Shown: piece by piece, positions 26,466-34,452 of the stretch
Layout of the letters: every line of letters starts with the position of its first letter
How positions within the stretch are numbered: position 1 is the first letter of the stretch
Source: a virus
Virus record (IMG/VR): IMGVR_UViG_3300034272_000238
Location: 1 to 44,707 of that record
Direction: 5' to 3' (one strand)
DNA: 44,707 bases
Translations under genes and position numbers: made by a program
Notes under the pieces: generated by a model
Seen by the model: only the letters and a program-made list of their open reading frames with translations
Told to the model about the DNA's origin: nothing
Database searches by the model: none

Positions 26466-26562
26466 TCCAATGCCTGATTACCCCAGCTACAATGAACACG
26501 TTTGTAATGGCAATCATCCATTCAAGAAGGTTTAGTCGTTGTAGTAGTGTTCTGCCAGACAT
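26449..26562 (-). CDS. Small single-pass membrane protein before DNA polymerase
   Basis: This 37-residue frame, MSGRTLLQRLNLLEWMIAIT + NVFIVAGVIRHWNDAYL, has one hydrophobic segment (residues ~15-29) after a basic N-terminus. It overlaps the polymerase start by 17 bases and the preceding candidate frame. Small membrane peptides are common between replication genes of T7-like phages. Moderately supported by packing. Confidence 0.55.
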   Translation of the reverse strand: MSGRTLLQRLNLLEWMIAITNVFIVAGVIRHWNDAYL

Positions 26563-26626
26563 AGGTCTTATCAATAAACTGTGCTTTCGCTACAGCTTCC
26601 GGTGATGCAGGAGTGGGTCGCTTCAA
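26522..26626 (-). CDS. Candidate 34-residue peptide after primase-helicase
   Basis: The frame starts with TTG 1 base after the primase-helicase stop and reads (M)KRPTPASPEAVAKAQFID followed by KTYVWQNTTTTTKPS. Protein-like composition and close spacing support it; the rare TTG start and short length weaken it. Function unknown. Confidence 0.4.
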   Translation of the reverse strand: MKRPTPASPEAVAKAQFIDKTYVWQNTTTTTKPS

Positions 26627-26627
26627 C

Positions 26628-28226
26628 TCAGAAGTCAGTTGTTGCGTCGAACTCGTCTTCTGCTTCTGTTTCATAGAACTTACAGGTGGATAGGTCGTAG
26701 CTCAGTCGGCACGCGATGCCAACCTCGCCTGAATAGCGATTCTTAAGGACTCGCACAGTCGTATCACTTCCTCCAGATGCGCTCTGCTGGTTTCTTTCGA
26801 GTGCAATAACTCCGTCAGAGAGTTGTGCAATGGCCGCAGATCCTCGCAACTGTCCCAAAGTGACGCGGGCACCCTCTTCATGGTTCTGGTCACTTGATGT
26901 ACGTCGTAGATGTGAGACAAGAAATAGTGCGATGCCTGTCCTCTCTACCAATGAACGCAGACGTGTCATTGTCTGATCAATCATCTTGCGCTCATCACCA
27001 TCAAGTCCACTCAGAAGAATGGATAGGTGATCTAGAAAGACGACCCTTGTATCAAGACCTGCTGCCAGGTACTCAATTCGGTTGTAGATGATATCAGGAT
27101 CAAAAGAACCAAAGCCATCGAAAAGAAAGAGATTCCAGTTAGCAAGAGTTGCTTGATACGCTTCGGTGAGGGTAGATCGGTCATGTTCGCCTAGGTGGAG
27201 TGATTTACCGACAGCAGCGGACATCAGTCCTAAGGCTGTACGGCGATTGGATTCTTCAAGAGCTAAGTAGCCAACACGCTCTCCCTTTTGGAGAAGATGT
27301 GTAGCAAGTTCACGACATACGGACGATTTCCCCACACCAGATCCAGCGGTCACCGTCACCAGCTCGCCATACCTAATCCCCCGCAGTTTGCTGTTGAGCC
27401 CTGCAAATGGGTAGTCATGGTCAGCTGGTGGTGATGGAGTAGTTACAAGGTCAAGGAGAGACTTCCCATCAACGATCCCATCTGGACGGTAAGGTTTCGC
27501 ATCCCAAATAGCGCGACGAATCGCTTCAGGGTCATTGGCAGAGAGGGCGTCTGACGCATCTTTGTAATCACCTTGGAGCGATGCAATCTTGCACTTGCCA
27601 GGTGGTAATACGCTTGCTGCTTCCTCCGTCGCCTTACGGCCTGCCTCGTCATTGTCGAAGAACAGGACAATCTCCTCATAACCCTGCAGCCATTCGTAAG
27701 CCCGTTGAACCGACTTTTTGGCCGCTGCGGCACCGCTAGGAAGAGAGACCATCGGCCACCCCGACATAACTTCTTGACATGAAGCCGCATCGAGTTCCCC
27801 TTCGGTGATAACGACTCGTTTTCCAGTGGCGGGAAACAAATGTTGTCCAAAGAGTGTCCCAGGAACTTCTCCTTCATAGCTGAATACTTTGTTCTTGGTC
27901 TTTACTTTGCAGCCTTTAAGGATTCCAGAGCCGTCGAAATAATGGAAGCGTAGAATGTCTCCGTCTCGGTAGATCTTGTACTGTTGGCAGACCTTTTCGG
28001 AGATGCCACGCTTTGGCAATCGTTCTGCTGATCCTTTGAGTTGGACATTGGTGGACATGCGATGATTGTGAACAACCTCTTCGGTATGGCCGTAGGTCTG
28101 GCAGGCGAAACAAAAAGTGTGGCCATCTGAGTACAAGCTGTTTGCATCAGATGACCCACAGGTTTCACACGGCAAGTGCCTGATGAACTCGCTTTCGGAG
28201 TTCTGCGTAGGCTCGTGTTTGGGCAT
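26628..28226 (-). CDS. Primase-helicase (T7 gp4-like)
   Basis: I place the start at the ATG at 28226 (MPKHEPTQNSESEF), 532 residues, because the zinc motif then lies where it does in T7 gp4; a GTG 75 bases upstream is open but not needed. Zinc-binding cysteines are C20/C23 (CETC) and C39/C42 (CFAC). TOPRIM primase motifs are VVITEGELDAAS (~139) and VLFFDNDEAGRKA (~187). The RecA-like helicase has Walker A AGSGVGKSS (~294), VVFLDHLSIL and LVSHLRRT. It synthesises RNA primers and unwinds DNA as a ring at the fork. Confidence 0.96.
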   Translation of the reverse strand: MPKHEPTQNSESEFIRHLPCETCGSSDANSLYSDGHTFCFACQTYGHTEEVVHNHRMSTNVQLKGSAERLPKRGISEKVCQQYKIYRDGDILRFHYFDGSGILKGCKVKTKNKVFSYEGEVPGTLFGQHLFPATGKRVVITEGELDAASCQEVMSGWPMVSLPSGAAAAKKSVQRAYEWLQGYEEIVLFFDNDEAGRKATEEAASVLPPGKCKIASLQGDYKDASDALSANDPEAIRRAIWDAKPYRPDGIVDGKSLLDLVTTPSPPADHDYPFAGLNSKLRGIRYGELVTVTAGSGVGKSSVCRELATHLLQKGERVGYLALEESNRRTALGLMSAAVGKSLHLGEHDRSTLTEAYQATLANWNLFLFDGFGSFDPDIIYNRIEYLAAGLDTRVVFLDHLSILLSGLDGDERKMIDQTMTRLRSLVERTGIALFLVSHLRRTSSDQNHEEGARVTLGQLRGSAAIAQLSDGVIALERNQQSASGGSDTTVRVLKNRYSGEVGIACRLSYDLSTCKFYETEAEDEFDATTDF

Positions 28227-28374
28227 CGTGATAGTCAAACCATTCATCAATGGCTTTGTAGAATCCTTCGAGAATGGCGTCTGCTGTAGCAGGGTTCTCA
28301 CCTTCTACATCAGCAAGAATGTCGCCAAAACAATCTGCGTAGTATTCAGGTGTGCCGTACTTGAGATGACTCAT
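28165..28374 (-). CDS. Small protein upstream of primase-helicase, unknown
   Basis: This 69-residue frame (MSHLKYGTPEYYADCFGDIL ... RAYAELRKRVHQALAV) is joined to the previous 49-residue gene by an ATGA overlap and overlaps the primase start by 62 bases. Acidic, helical; both this and the upstream gene contain the phrase DAILEGF / DIIEGFEDAL. Related small helical proteins may have arisen by duplication. Function unknown. Confidence 0.78.
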   Translation of the reverse strand: MSHLKYGTPEYYADCFGDILADVEGENPATADAILEGFYKAIDEWFDYHDAQTRAYAELRKRVHQALAV

Positions 28375-28520
28375 TTCTGTTGGTGGAGTGTGTTGATCAG
28401 ATCTTCGTAGCCATCCAAGGCATCCTCGAATCCTTCGATGATGTCGTTTGATGACGCGTGTTTATCCAGTGCCATGATCAAGTTCATGGCCAGATCCTTG
28501 ATCAGTTCTAGGTCAGCCAT
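28371..28520 (-). CDS. Small acidic protein between endonuclease I and primase, unknown
   Basis: This 49-residue frame, MADLELIKDLAMNLIMALDK then HASSNDIIEGFEDALDGYED and LINTLHQQK, overlaps the endonuclease I stop by 13 bases and the next start by ATGA. It is helical and acidic. The two-sided overlap supports a real gene. I do not recognise the family. Confidence 0.78.
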   Translation of the reverse strand: MADLELIKDLAMNLIMALDKHASSNDIIEGFEDALDGYEDLINTLHQQK

Positions 28521-28861
28521 TCAATAGGGATCGAGTGATAGGCGCAGTATTGAATCCCGTTCTTTTCGCACCACATTGCGTAGGTGGTCTTTGAACGTTT
28601 TTCAATCTTGTTATGAGGTGCCTGAAAGACCATCCGAATATCAAGATCCGGATTCGCTTTCTTAACTGCAAGCATCTTGCGGCGATCCTCAGGAGTAAAG
28701 TGGCCCTTGGTTTCTAGGTAGACACCATTGGGCAATAGAAAATCTGGGGTGTAGTTACACTGAAGAATATAAGGAACCTTAGTGGACTCATATTCAAACT
28801 TCACGCCCAGGCTCTTCAGCAGATCAGCAACCTGCCTCTCAAGACCAGAGCGATAGTTCAT
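28508..28861 (-). CDS. Endonuclease I (T7 gp3-like Holliday-junction resolvase)
   Basis: It has 117 residues against 149 in T7. The fold's active site is clear: SGLERQVADLL (Glu), YTPDFLLPNGVYLETKGHFT (Asp, then E-x-K), which match Glu20, Asp55, Glu65 and Lys67 of T7 endonuclease I. It resolves branched DNA before packaging and helps degrade host DNA. ATG overlaps the SSB stop by one base (TGATG), and the gene follows SSB as in T7 (2.5 then 3). Confidence 0.95.
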   Translation of the reverse strand: MNYRSGLERQVADLLKSLGVKFEYESTKVPYILQCNYTPDFLLPNGVYLETKGHFTPEDRRKMLAVKKANPDLDIRMVFQAPHNKIEKRSKTTYAMWCEKNGIQYCAYHSIPIEWLT

Positions 28862-29427
28862 CAGAAGTCTTCGTCGTCGTCACTCGTGGTTGCGGTCACA
28901 TTTGGTTCACCTGTTTTGAAACCTTTGGTCTGACCAAACAGGGCAGCGACTTCGGTTTCATCCATGTCACCTGTGTCCACACCAGCGCCGCTGCTCAGTG
29001 CGACCAGCTGGAGGCCCACCAATTTGACGGAGGTTCCATACGATCCATCCGGCATGGTGTAGGGCTTTTGACGGAAGGCCAGCTTTACCTTCGAGCCGCC
29101 GTAGATCGGCGTGTTCTCATCGGTGATAGGTGTGCCTTCGGTATCAACCACCGGAGGTTCTTGACCCGGCTTCCACGAGAACTTCAAGACATAGGAATCA
29201 CTGTCGTGCTCTTCCCAAGGCTCAGGCTTGAGGATGGCCCGCTTGGGATTCTTCAGCTTCGATTCCGCCCACTTCAGTAGCTCTGCGCGTTCTTCTTCCA
29301 GGCGATCAATCAGCTTGCTGTCAACCACAGCCTTCAGGCCAAACGACCCAAACTTGGATGGTTTCAGCACCGCTTGATAGCCCTCAAGAACAACAGGCTC
29401 TTGCGTGACGTGAATATTCTTAGCCAT
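28861..29427 (-). CDS. Single-stranded DNA-binding protein (T7 gp2.5-like)
   Basis: This 188-residue protein begins MAKNIHVTQEPVVLEGYQAV. It has an OB-fold core (PKSKVKLAFRQKPYTM-like KVKLAFRQKPYTMPDGSYGT) and a very acidic C-terminal tail ending TTSDDDEDF with a final aromatic residue, the hallmark of gp2.5 through which it contacts polymerase and helicase. Length is shorter than T7 (232) but usual for cyanophage relatives. Followed without gap by endonuclease I. Confidence 0.93.
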   Translation of the reverse strand: MAKNIHVTQEPVVLEGYQAVLKPSKFGSFGLKAVVDSKLIDRLEEERAELLKWAESKLKNPKRAILKPEPWEEHDSDSYVLKFSWKPGQEPPVVDTEGTPITDENTPIYGGSKVKLAFRQKPYTMPDGSYGTSVKLVGLQLVALSSGAGVDTGDMDETEVAALFGQTKGFKTGEPNVTATTSDDDEDF

Positions 29428-29448
29428 ATACAGTAGTGGATAGGTGGA

Positions 29449-30291
29449 TTAGTTAAAACGCGGGCGCTTGTAGCCCTGATCAAAGCGGGGGAAGAATTCG
29501 TCCAGCCCTTTGATGATGAAGTCCATGTTGTACCAACCATCTCGGCGGACATTGCCAATCATCATCATGATGGAGGGCACCAGGGCGTTACGCACTTCAG
29601 CCGGCAGGTACTGCCATGTCGTGCCCCCTTGCTCCCCCTTGAGGCGGTTGACTTCTTTGATGACACCAGCTTGAACACGGGAATAGATCCCCTCATTCAG
29701 CACACTGGCAAACCAGCGACCAAACCTCGTTGAACAATCGGCTGGTACTTCTTTCGCCTTTGGCCGGCCATAGTAAGAGCGGTAGCACTCCAACTGCAGC
29801 AGGCCCAGTGGACCTTCGTAAGCTTTGGCTGTGTCGGGGAAGGATCGCAGGATGGAGTTGTTGACCTCCTTCGCTGCCTCCTCGTGCATTAGACCTGCTT
29901 CCTTGCGGAGGATCAGATCCAGCGACACGCCAATCAGCTTGTCTGTGATCTCATCGGCATACCGTCCAGCCCGTGTGTTCTTGCCCCGGTAGAGCTTGAG
30001 CAGGGACTTGAACGTGTCTTGGGTCATGGCCAAGGCTTCTTGTTTGCCCCCTTGCGGGCGGTCAAAGCAGACCGGAGAAATTCCGACAAAATCGCTGAGA
30101 TCGACTGCTGTGCCTTGGGTTTGGAGACCGGAGGTTTTTGCCAGCTGAGCCCTCAGGGAGCGCAGGGACTCACCACCAGTGTTTCCGTACAGCGTCTTGG
30201 TCGCCCCGGTGATGGAAAAGTGGGGGACACCCTCCACCACCAAGCAGTCCGTGTTGAAGAATTCCGAGAAGAAAGGGGTGGCCGTCTTCAT
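29449..30291 (-). CDS. Conserved cyanophage protein after RNA polymerase, possibly P63C-like
   Basis: This 280-residue soluble protein lies 1 base after the RNA polymerase stop. The C-terminal region (RFGRWFASVLNEGIYSRVQA ... RNALVPSIMMMIGNVRRDGW ... IIKGLDEFFPRF) reminds me of the P63C domain of bacterial and plasmid proteins, but I cannot verify this. The N-terminal half has no motif I know. The middle phrase GPLGLLQLECYRSYYG may be a structural helix. Being co-expressed with RNA polymerase and ahead of SSB, it may act early on host functions or replication; that is inference. Confidence 0.75.
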   Translation of the reverse strand: MKTATPFFSEFFNTDCLVVEGVPHFSITGATKTLYGNTGGESLRSLRAQLAKTSGLQTQGTAVDLSDFVGISPVCFDRPQGGKQEALAMTQDTFKSLLKLYRGKNTRAGRYADEITDKLIGVSLDLILRKEAGLMHEEAAKEVNNSILRSFPDTAKAYEGPLGLLQLECYRSYYGRPKAKEVPADCSTRFGRWFASVLNEGIYSRVQAGVIKEVNRLKGEQGGTTWQYLPAEVRNALVPSIMMMIGNVRRDGWYNMDFIIKGLDEFFPRFDQGYKRPRFN

Positions 30292-30292
30292 G

Positions 30293-32635
30293 TCAACAAA
30301 AGAAATAGGTGGATTCGATCACGGATTCCGGTTCAAGGTCTCCGATGATCGGGGGTTCGCTCTCTGCACCGATCTGGCGGGCAAAGTCGCGTAGGTAGTC
30401 GTGCTCGGCAAACAGGTGCATGTATGTCTCGCGTACCAATGTGGATAGAACGGACATGTCAGTCGCCCTGCACAGCACGGAGTCGTGGATCAATGCAATC
30501 GGTGCATCGAACCGCAAAGTGGACAGGTGGAGCAGCGCTGCATCCAATGAATGGATCAGATTTGGGCTCGTTGCATTCTTGTGGTGGTTGAGGTCCACCT
30601 TGTCGGTGTCACCTGTCGCCACAGACAACTTGCACTCACCCAGCAGTTGCAGCTCAATGCGGACCACCTCTTTCTTCATCAACTTTTGGTTGACGACAAA
30701 GCCAGAGGGTGTAGTCCACTGCAGCTTTTCTGCCCCGCGCTTGATGGCATTGGCCACTTCTTCCTCAATCCAACGCATGACACGCATGGGACCAGGGAAG
30801 ATCTCCTCCATCGCTGCTCGAACGGCAGCAACGGTTTCCGTTAGGTCTTCTTTGGAGACCTCAACGCCTTTCTCGGCCAACGCTTCACGGATGTAGGAGC
30901 GATTGGAATAGGGTTTGGCATTGTAAGGAATCGTTAAACATGTGCGCTTGGTGACTTTCCGATCCATGTGGTCTCGAATGGACGCAGGACAGTTTGGTTT
31001 AGCGGCTTCGGCCACCACCTTGTACGCATCCTGCGGTTGATCACTCGGCACCACATTGACCATCTTTGCTGTTGATTTACAGCGACACAGCCCAGCCAGG
31101 ATCTGGAGTCCTGAGCAGGTGGCGTCTGTGGCCACCATCAGCCCTGTGAATTGCCGATCCGCTGCAATGACGCAGTGGTAGTACTCCTCACAGGCGGCCA
31201 AGAACTGCCATGGTTCATCGGCTACTTCCCACTCAGGTAAACACCCAATCGGATCTGTAGCGACACGCGTGATGAGTGTGAGGTTATCCGCCGTCCACTC
31301 CAAGCGCTCCGCCATGGTGGCTTTGTCCAAGCCGTAGGTGGTCGCAACCTGGAACGACAACCATTGCTCTGCTTCAGGAGTCATGAACGACTCATCGGCA
31401 AAGCGCAGAAGAGACTTTCCAAAATCAGTATCCTGCGGGGTCAAGAATGCGGGAATTGGATAAGCTCTCCCGCGATAATCCATCGACCACGGACAATGGA
31501 AACGCTCAACCTTCTTGAACCGACGCACCGCTTCCATCGTCATGCGTGTCCGGCATGATCGCTTGAACTCTTGGGCATTCAGGTTCATCGTCTCTGCTGC
31601 ACGTCTTCGATAATCCTTCCGGCTATCGTAGTTCTCAGCAATGTCCACGGGCTTTGGTGGTAGCTCGTGATGCACGATGGGTCTGAACTTCCCAACAGGT
31701 CGTTGCAGGCGCTCTAGCTCTTCTGCCACCTCCACAATGAAGGGATTGAGGCGAAAGGCAACCTTCTGAATCTTGTTCAGAAAAGCCAGGGGCACTTCCC
31801 CCTGTATAGATGTCGGATCTCCACGGCGTACCAAATCATGACCGCGCATCACCTCATTGAGTAGGTAGCCACCAGCGCGTTCGTTGGTCCAATCGTTGGG
31901 TTCAATCAACATCGGCCACGCCAACGGCGCGAACAGTTCTGAATCGCTGATCACCTTGTCTTTGATCGCCAAGAACTCTGGGGTCGGTGCGATGAACTGC
32001 ATCTTTCTGCGTCCCTCTTGACGCACGATGCGATCAAACCAACCGCTGCTTTGGATGATGCACTCCAGCAGCCAGCCCCCCAGCTTGACCCGATTGGAGG
32101 ATCCCCAGGTCTTCCAGGGTTCCACCTCGCAGCGGTTCATCAGGGTGCGGATCACCACCAATTTTTGATGGGTGCCGATGGAACGGTGCCAGTAGTTCTG
32201 TTTCAGTGTGTTAAGCAGTCCTGGGGCGTTGCGTTCGTAGTGGCGCATCTGGCATTCCGCCTCCACTGCAGCCCCCACCGCTTCACAGACAGTGGTGACC
32301 TGATCGCTCCCTTTCTTGGTGCTGAACACCTTGTCAAAGGTCACCTTCAGGGCAATGGCCCCGGCGGCTTTGGCGTCTAGGTCCGTCAAGTACTGATGGA
32401 TTTCCTTGAAGGCGACCCCGGTTTTGCCGCGTTTGATCGCGTATTCGACCGTGGACTCGATTTGCGTCACCAACTTCGGCAGCAGCGCTTCGATGGACGC
32501 GGCGCCATAGACCGTGGCACTGGCGTAGCTCTGGTCTTCGAGCTTGCGCGTGTTGTCACGCAGCTTTTGGAGACCGAGCCGGATTTGATCGCGCTCCAGT
32601 TGGATCTGCTCATCAATTTGAGCGGGTGTGGGCAT
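30293..32635 (-). CDS. T7-like single-subunit RNA polymerase
   Basis: This is a 780-residue polymerase (T7: 883). Catalytic residues align with T7: D504 in VATDATCSGLQI (D537), K563/R564 in VTKRTCLTIPYN (K631 region), Y571 (Y639, which selects ribonucleotides) and D718 in LIHDSVLC (D812). The chain ends TYFFC rather than the FAFA of T7. It transcribes the middle and late genes from phage promoters. Directly upstream are a terminator and a hairpin of the recurring CCGTATG type, so it may be transcribed from its own promoter rather than simply with the integrase. Confidence 0.97.
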   Translation of the reverse strand: MPTPAQIDEQIQLERDQIRLGLQKLRDNTRKLEDQSYASATVYGAASIEALLPKLVTQIESTVEYAIKRGKTGVAFKEIHQYLTDLDAKAAGAIALKVTFDKVFSTKKGSDQVTTVCEAVGAAVEAECQMRHYERNAPGLLNTLKQNYWHRSIGTHQKLVVIRTLMNRCEVEPWKTWGSSNRVKLGGWLLECIIQSSGWFDRIVRQEGRRKMQFIAPTPEFLAIKDKVISDSELFAPLAWPMLIEPNDWTNERAGGYLLNEVMRGHDLVRRGDPTSIQGEVPLAFLNKIQKVAFRLNPFIVEVAEELERLQRPVGKFRPIVHHELPPKPVDIAENYDSRKDYRRRAAETMNLNAQEFKRSCRTRMTMEAVRRFKKVERFHCPWSMDYRGRAYPIPAFLTPQDTDFGKSLLRFADESFMTPEAEQWLSFQVATTYGLDKATMAERLEWTADNLTLITRVATDPIGCLPEWEVADEPWQFLAACEEYYHCVIAADRQFTGLMVATDATCSGLQILAGLCRCKSTAKMVNVVPSDQPQDAYKVVAEAAKPNCPASIRDHMDRKVTKRTCLTIPYNAKPYSNRSYIREALAEKGVEVSKEDLTETVAAVRAAMEEIFPGPMRVMRWIEEEVANAIKRGAEKLQWTTPSGFVVNQKLMKKEVVRIELQLLGECKLSVATGDTDKVDLNHHKNATSPNLIHSLDAALLHLSTLRFDAPIALIHDSVLCRATDMSVLSTLVRETYMHLFAEHDYLRDFARQIGAESEPPIIGDLEPESVIESTYFFC

Positions 32636-32685
32636 GGGCGTCTCAATAAGAATTGTTTCGTCGGTGAGACTCGATCTTCATCTAT

Positions 32686-32701
32686 CCACATACGGCTGTG
32701 T
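32686..32701 (-). promoter_or_regulatory. CCGTATG-type hairpin upstream of RNA polymerase gene
   Basis: Minus strand reads ACACAGCCGTATGTGG: a 4-bp stem CACA/TGTG around loop GCCGTA. The 10 bases CCGTATGTGG are identical to the element at 35756-35771. It lies 51 bases before the RNA polymerase start and just after a terminator. Confidence 0.5.
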
Positions 32702-32719
32702 ACAACCGTGAGACCCAAT

Positions 32720-32739
32720 AAAAAAGGGCCGGTTGGCCC
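32720..32739 (-). terminator. Rho-independent terminator between integrase/attP and RNA polymerase
   Basis: Minus strand GGGCC-AACC-GGCCC followed immediately by TTTTTT. The compact GC stem and six T's make a strong terminator. It would separate the integrase transcript from the RNA polymerase gene. Confidence 0.9.
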
Positions 32740-32775
32740 TGATGAGTGTGAGATGTGGACAGACCTAGACGTCAC

Positions 32776-32815
32776 ATTTTGAGTCGAGTCCGTCTACCAA
32801 TTCCGGCACGCTCCC
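32776..32815 (-). other. Candidate attP: 40-base copy of the 5' half of a tRNA-Leu gene
   Basis: On the minus strand the 40 bases run from GGGAGCGTGCCGGAATTGGT to AGACGGACTCGACTCAAAAT. They contain the tRNA-Leu hallmarks: U8, D stem CCG/CGG, D-loop GAATTGGTAGA, then stem strand CTCGA and anticodon loop CTCAAAA (anticodon CAA). The expected closing strand TCGAG is replaced by TGTGA, so tRNA identity ends right after the anticodon loop and no functional tRNA is made. It lies 85 bases from the integrase stop. P-SSP7 has a comparable 42-base tRNA-Leu match downstream of its integrase. Confidence 0.88.
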
Positions 32816-32857
32816 ACAGGGATTCCAGCCGATCTCATCGCTGAGATCTGCCCTGTG
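32815..32857 (-). promoter_or_regulatory. Nested inverted repeats between integrase and attP
   Basis: Outer arms CACAGGG/CCCTGTG (7 bp) enclose a perfect GATCTC-AGCGAT-GAGATC hairpin. It abuts the tRNA-Leu-like sequence. It could be an integrase arm-type or accessory binding site, or simply a structure at the end of the integrase mRNA. No T-run follows. Confidence 0.5.
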
Positions 32858-32900
32858 AAATCACCATAGCAGGTTGTGGCGGGACTGGCGTAGACAACCA

Positions 32901-33818
32901 TTAGATGTTGTTGGCTGTGCTCAAAACGGCGTCCTGTGTGTTATGGACGTACCGCTCGGTGGTCTCCACTCGCTTGTGGCCCATAGCGGCCTTGACGTGC
33001 ATCAAGGGTGCACCGGCTGCGATCTGCCACGTCCCGAAGGTGTGACGCAGTGTGTGGAAGACATACGATTCATCAATGTAGGGATCCAATCGGATCGCCT
33101 TGTCCCTCACTTTGTTGAAGTGACGGTTGATGATCTGACGGCTGTACCACACCTCACCAAAGACCAGATCCATTGCGTCCTTGCCATGGAGTCGCCGTTG
33201 GAGCATCTCCACGATCTTGTCGTTGATGCCCACCTGGCGGTAGTTCTTGGCCTTGGTCACTGAGTCAGGTGTACCACCGATGTGAATGACAGGCTGTTGC
33301 GGCCTGAAGTCCACGTCCCTGACCTTGAGTTTGCGTAACTCTGCTTGCCGTGCTCCGGTATACACCGCTGCACGAATCAGATCAGCCAACTCGAAGTCAC
33401 CCCGTTCACAGGCCAAGTTGGTGAGCAACGTCACCTGCTCTTTGGTGAACCAGTTGGTGCGTCCTTCCCCTTCCTTGTAGCGTTGAATGACAGGAATGGC
33501 GTTGATGTACCCGTCCCTGGCTGCGATCTTGAGGACCATGCTAATCGTTGAAATGAAACGATTGGCAGAACCATTCGACCAACTGTAGCTGTCTACAGCA
33601 TCTTGAACCACCGCTTTAATGAACGGTGTGTTGATGATTGTGAGGGCAGGATCACCAGCGATTTCTTCAAACTGTTTGGCGTGACGAATCACGTTCATAC
33701 CGTTTGCTGTCTTGGGATCCCATTGCTGGGTCAAGGCATGTTCAAACGCTTGGCTAAACGTCTTGATCGACGTTTTCTTGGGGATGCGGTCAAGGATGCG
33801 TTGGGTTCGCTTATCCAT
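32901..33818 (-). CDS. int: Tyrosine-family site-specific integrase
   Basis: This 305-residue recombinase has all catalytic residues: R157 (YTGARQAELRKL), K190, H255-x-x-R258 (FHTLRHTFGTWQ), H281 (MGHKR) and Y290 (ETTERYVHNT). The N-terminal SAM-like core-binding domain spans ~15-115. The gene is intact. It overlaps the MarR-like stop by 8 bases and is followed by the tRNA-Leu-like attP. It would recombine attP with the host tRNA gene, although lysogeny of such phages has rarely been seen; the alternative is a relic or rare integration. Confidence 0.97.
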   Translation of the reverse strand: MDKRTQRILDRIPKKTSIKTFSQAFEHALTQQWDPKTANGMNVIRHAKQFEEIAGDPALTIINTPFIKAVVQDAVDSYSWSNGSANRFISTISMVLKIAARDGYINAIPVIQRYKEGEGRTNWFTKEQVTLLTNLACERGDFELADLIRAAVYTGARQAELRKLKVRDVDFRPQQPVIHIGGTPDSVTKAKNYRQVGINDKIVEMLQRRLHGKDAMDLVFGEVWYSRQIINRHFNKVRDKAIRLDPYIDESYVFHTLRHTFGTWQIAAGAPLMHVKAAMGHKRVETTERYVHNTQDAVLSTANNI

Positions 33819-34164
33819 AGAGGGTTGATTCGATTTGTCGGATTAAATCGTGGCCTCGTTTGGTTAACCGTAGAGTCAACCTTTTTCTGTCGATAGGGTC
33901 TACCTCCTTGGTGATAAGATCCATCCCTGGCTTACCTAGATAATGCTCACTTGTCAGTCGAGCAATGTTTCGACTGCTGCTCGCAGTAGTGAGTCCTAAG
34001 TCCTCCTCTAATGCTTGCTTGTGGCAATTATCGTGGCTTGCAATGTAGAAAAAACAAGCCAAAGCTTGGGCTGGTACTGATCGGTCAAGTACCCTCAACA
34101 ATTCCATGACCCGAAGCATCCGCTCCATGTCTGGATTAGTGCGGGTCCTCCGTAATGGGTCCAT
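33811..34164 (-). CDS. MarR-like winged-helix regulator
   Basis: This 117-residue protein has a central winged helix: ALACFFYIASHDNCHKQALE, LGLTTASSSRNIARLTSEHY (recognition helix ~58-77) and the wing DPIDRKRLTLRLTKRGHDLI. The start ATCATGGACCCA has a preceding AAGGATC that may serve as ribosome site. It is directly upstream of integrase and overlaps it by 8 bases, so the two are probably co-regulated. It may control early promoters or integrase expression; no ligand pocket can be judged. Confidence 0.88.
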   Translation of the reverse strand: MDPLRRTRTNPDMERMLRVMELLRVLDRSVPAQALACFFYIASHDNCHKQALEEDLGLTTASSSRNIARLTSEHYLGKPGMDLITKEVDPIDRKRLTLRLTKRGHDLIRQIESTLYG

Positions 34165-34239
34165 GATCCTTGTATTGGATACAGTCCCATTCTAGACGCA
34201 GCCTACCGAAGTGGATAATCCATGCAGTGGTGGTACGCC

Positions 34240-34277
34240 ATATGTGCTGGAAGCTTGCGTCATCCAGCCCCACATAT
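34240..34277 (-). promoter_or_regulatory. Long bulged hairpin upstream of the MarR-like gene
   Basis: Minus strand ATATGTG-(ggg)-CTGGA-loop-TCCAG-CACATAT: 7 bp plus 5 bp of pairing interrupted by a 3-base bulge. It lies 76 bases before the regulator's start. Possible RNase III-type processing site as between T7 early genes, or an operator dyad for the regulator. Confidence 0.5.
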
Positions 34278-34299
34278 AGGCGACCGAAACTGATTAGCG

Positions 34300-34452
34300 T
34301 CACTGATGGGCCTCCATGAGGTCTTGCGTCAGCACAAACGTATCATCCACAAGCTGCTCATGGGCGAGTTTGAACAGCTCATCTCGATGCGGATGCTGCA
34401 TAATTTGATCTTTGAGTTGAGCGAGGCGGCGCTCAAAGGTGGTTTCACTCAT
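34300..34452 (-). CDS. Small early protein, unknown
   Basis: It has 50 residues from the ATG at 34452 (MSETTFERRLAQLKDQIMQH ... VLTQDLMEAHQ). It overlaps the preceding stop by 8 bases (CGATGAGT). Helical, charged, no motif. T7-like phages use many such small early proteins to inhibit host enzymes; that is analogy only. Confidence 0.72.
   Translation of the reverse strand: MSETTFERRLAQLKDQIMQHPHRDELFKLAHEQLVDDTFVLTQDLMEAHQ

Noticed and set aside
32776-32815. Functional tRNA-Leu gene
   Set aside because: Only the 5' half is present; the anticodon stem cannot close and there is no variable arm, T arm or acceptor 3' strand.
33811-33818. Toxin-antitoxin pair formed by MarR-like and integrase or by the RHH protein
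   Set aside because: No toxin-like partner gene adjoins the RHH gene, and the MarR-like neighbour is a clear integrase.
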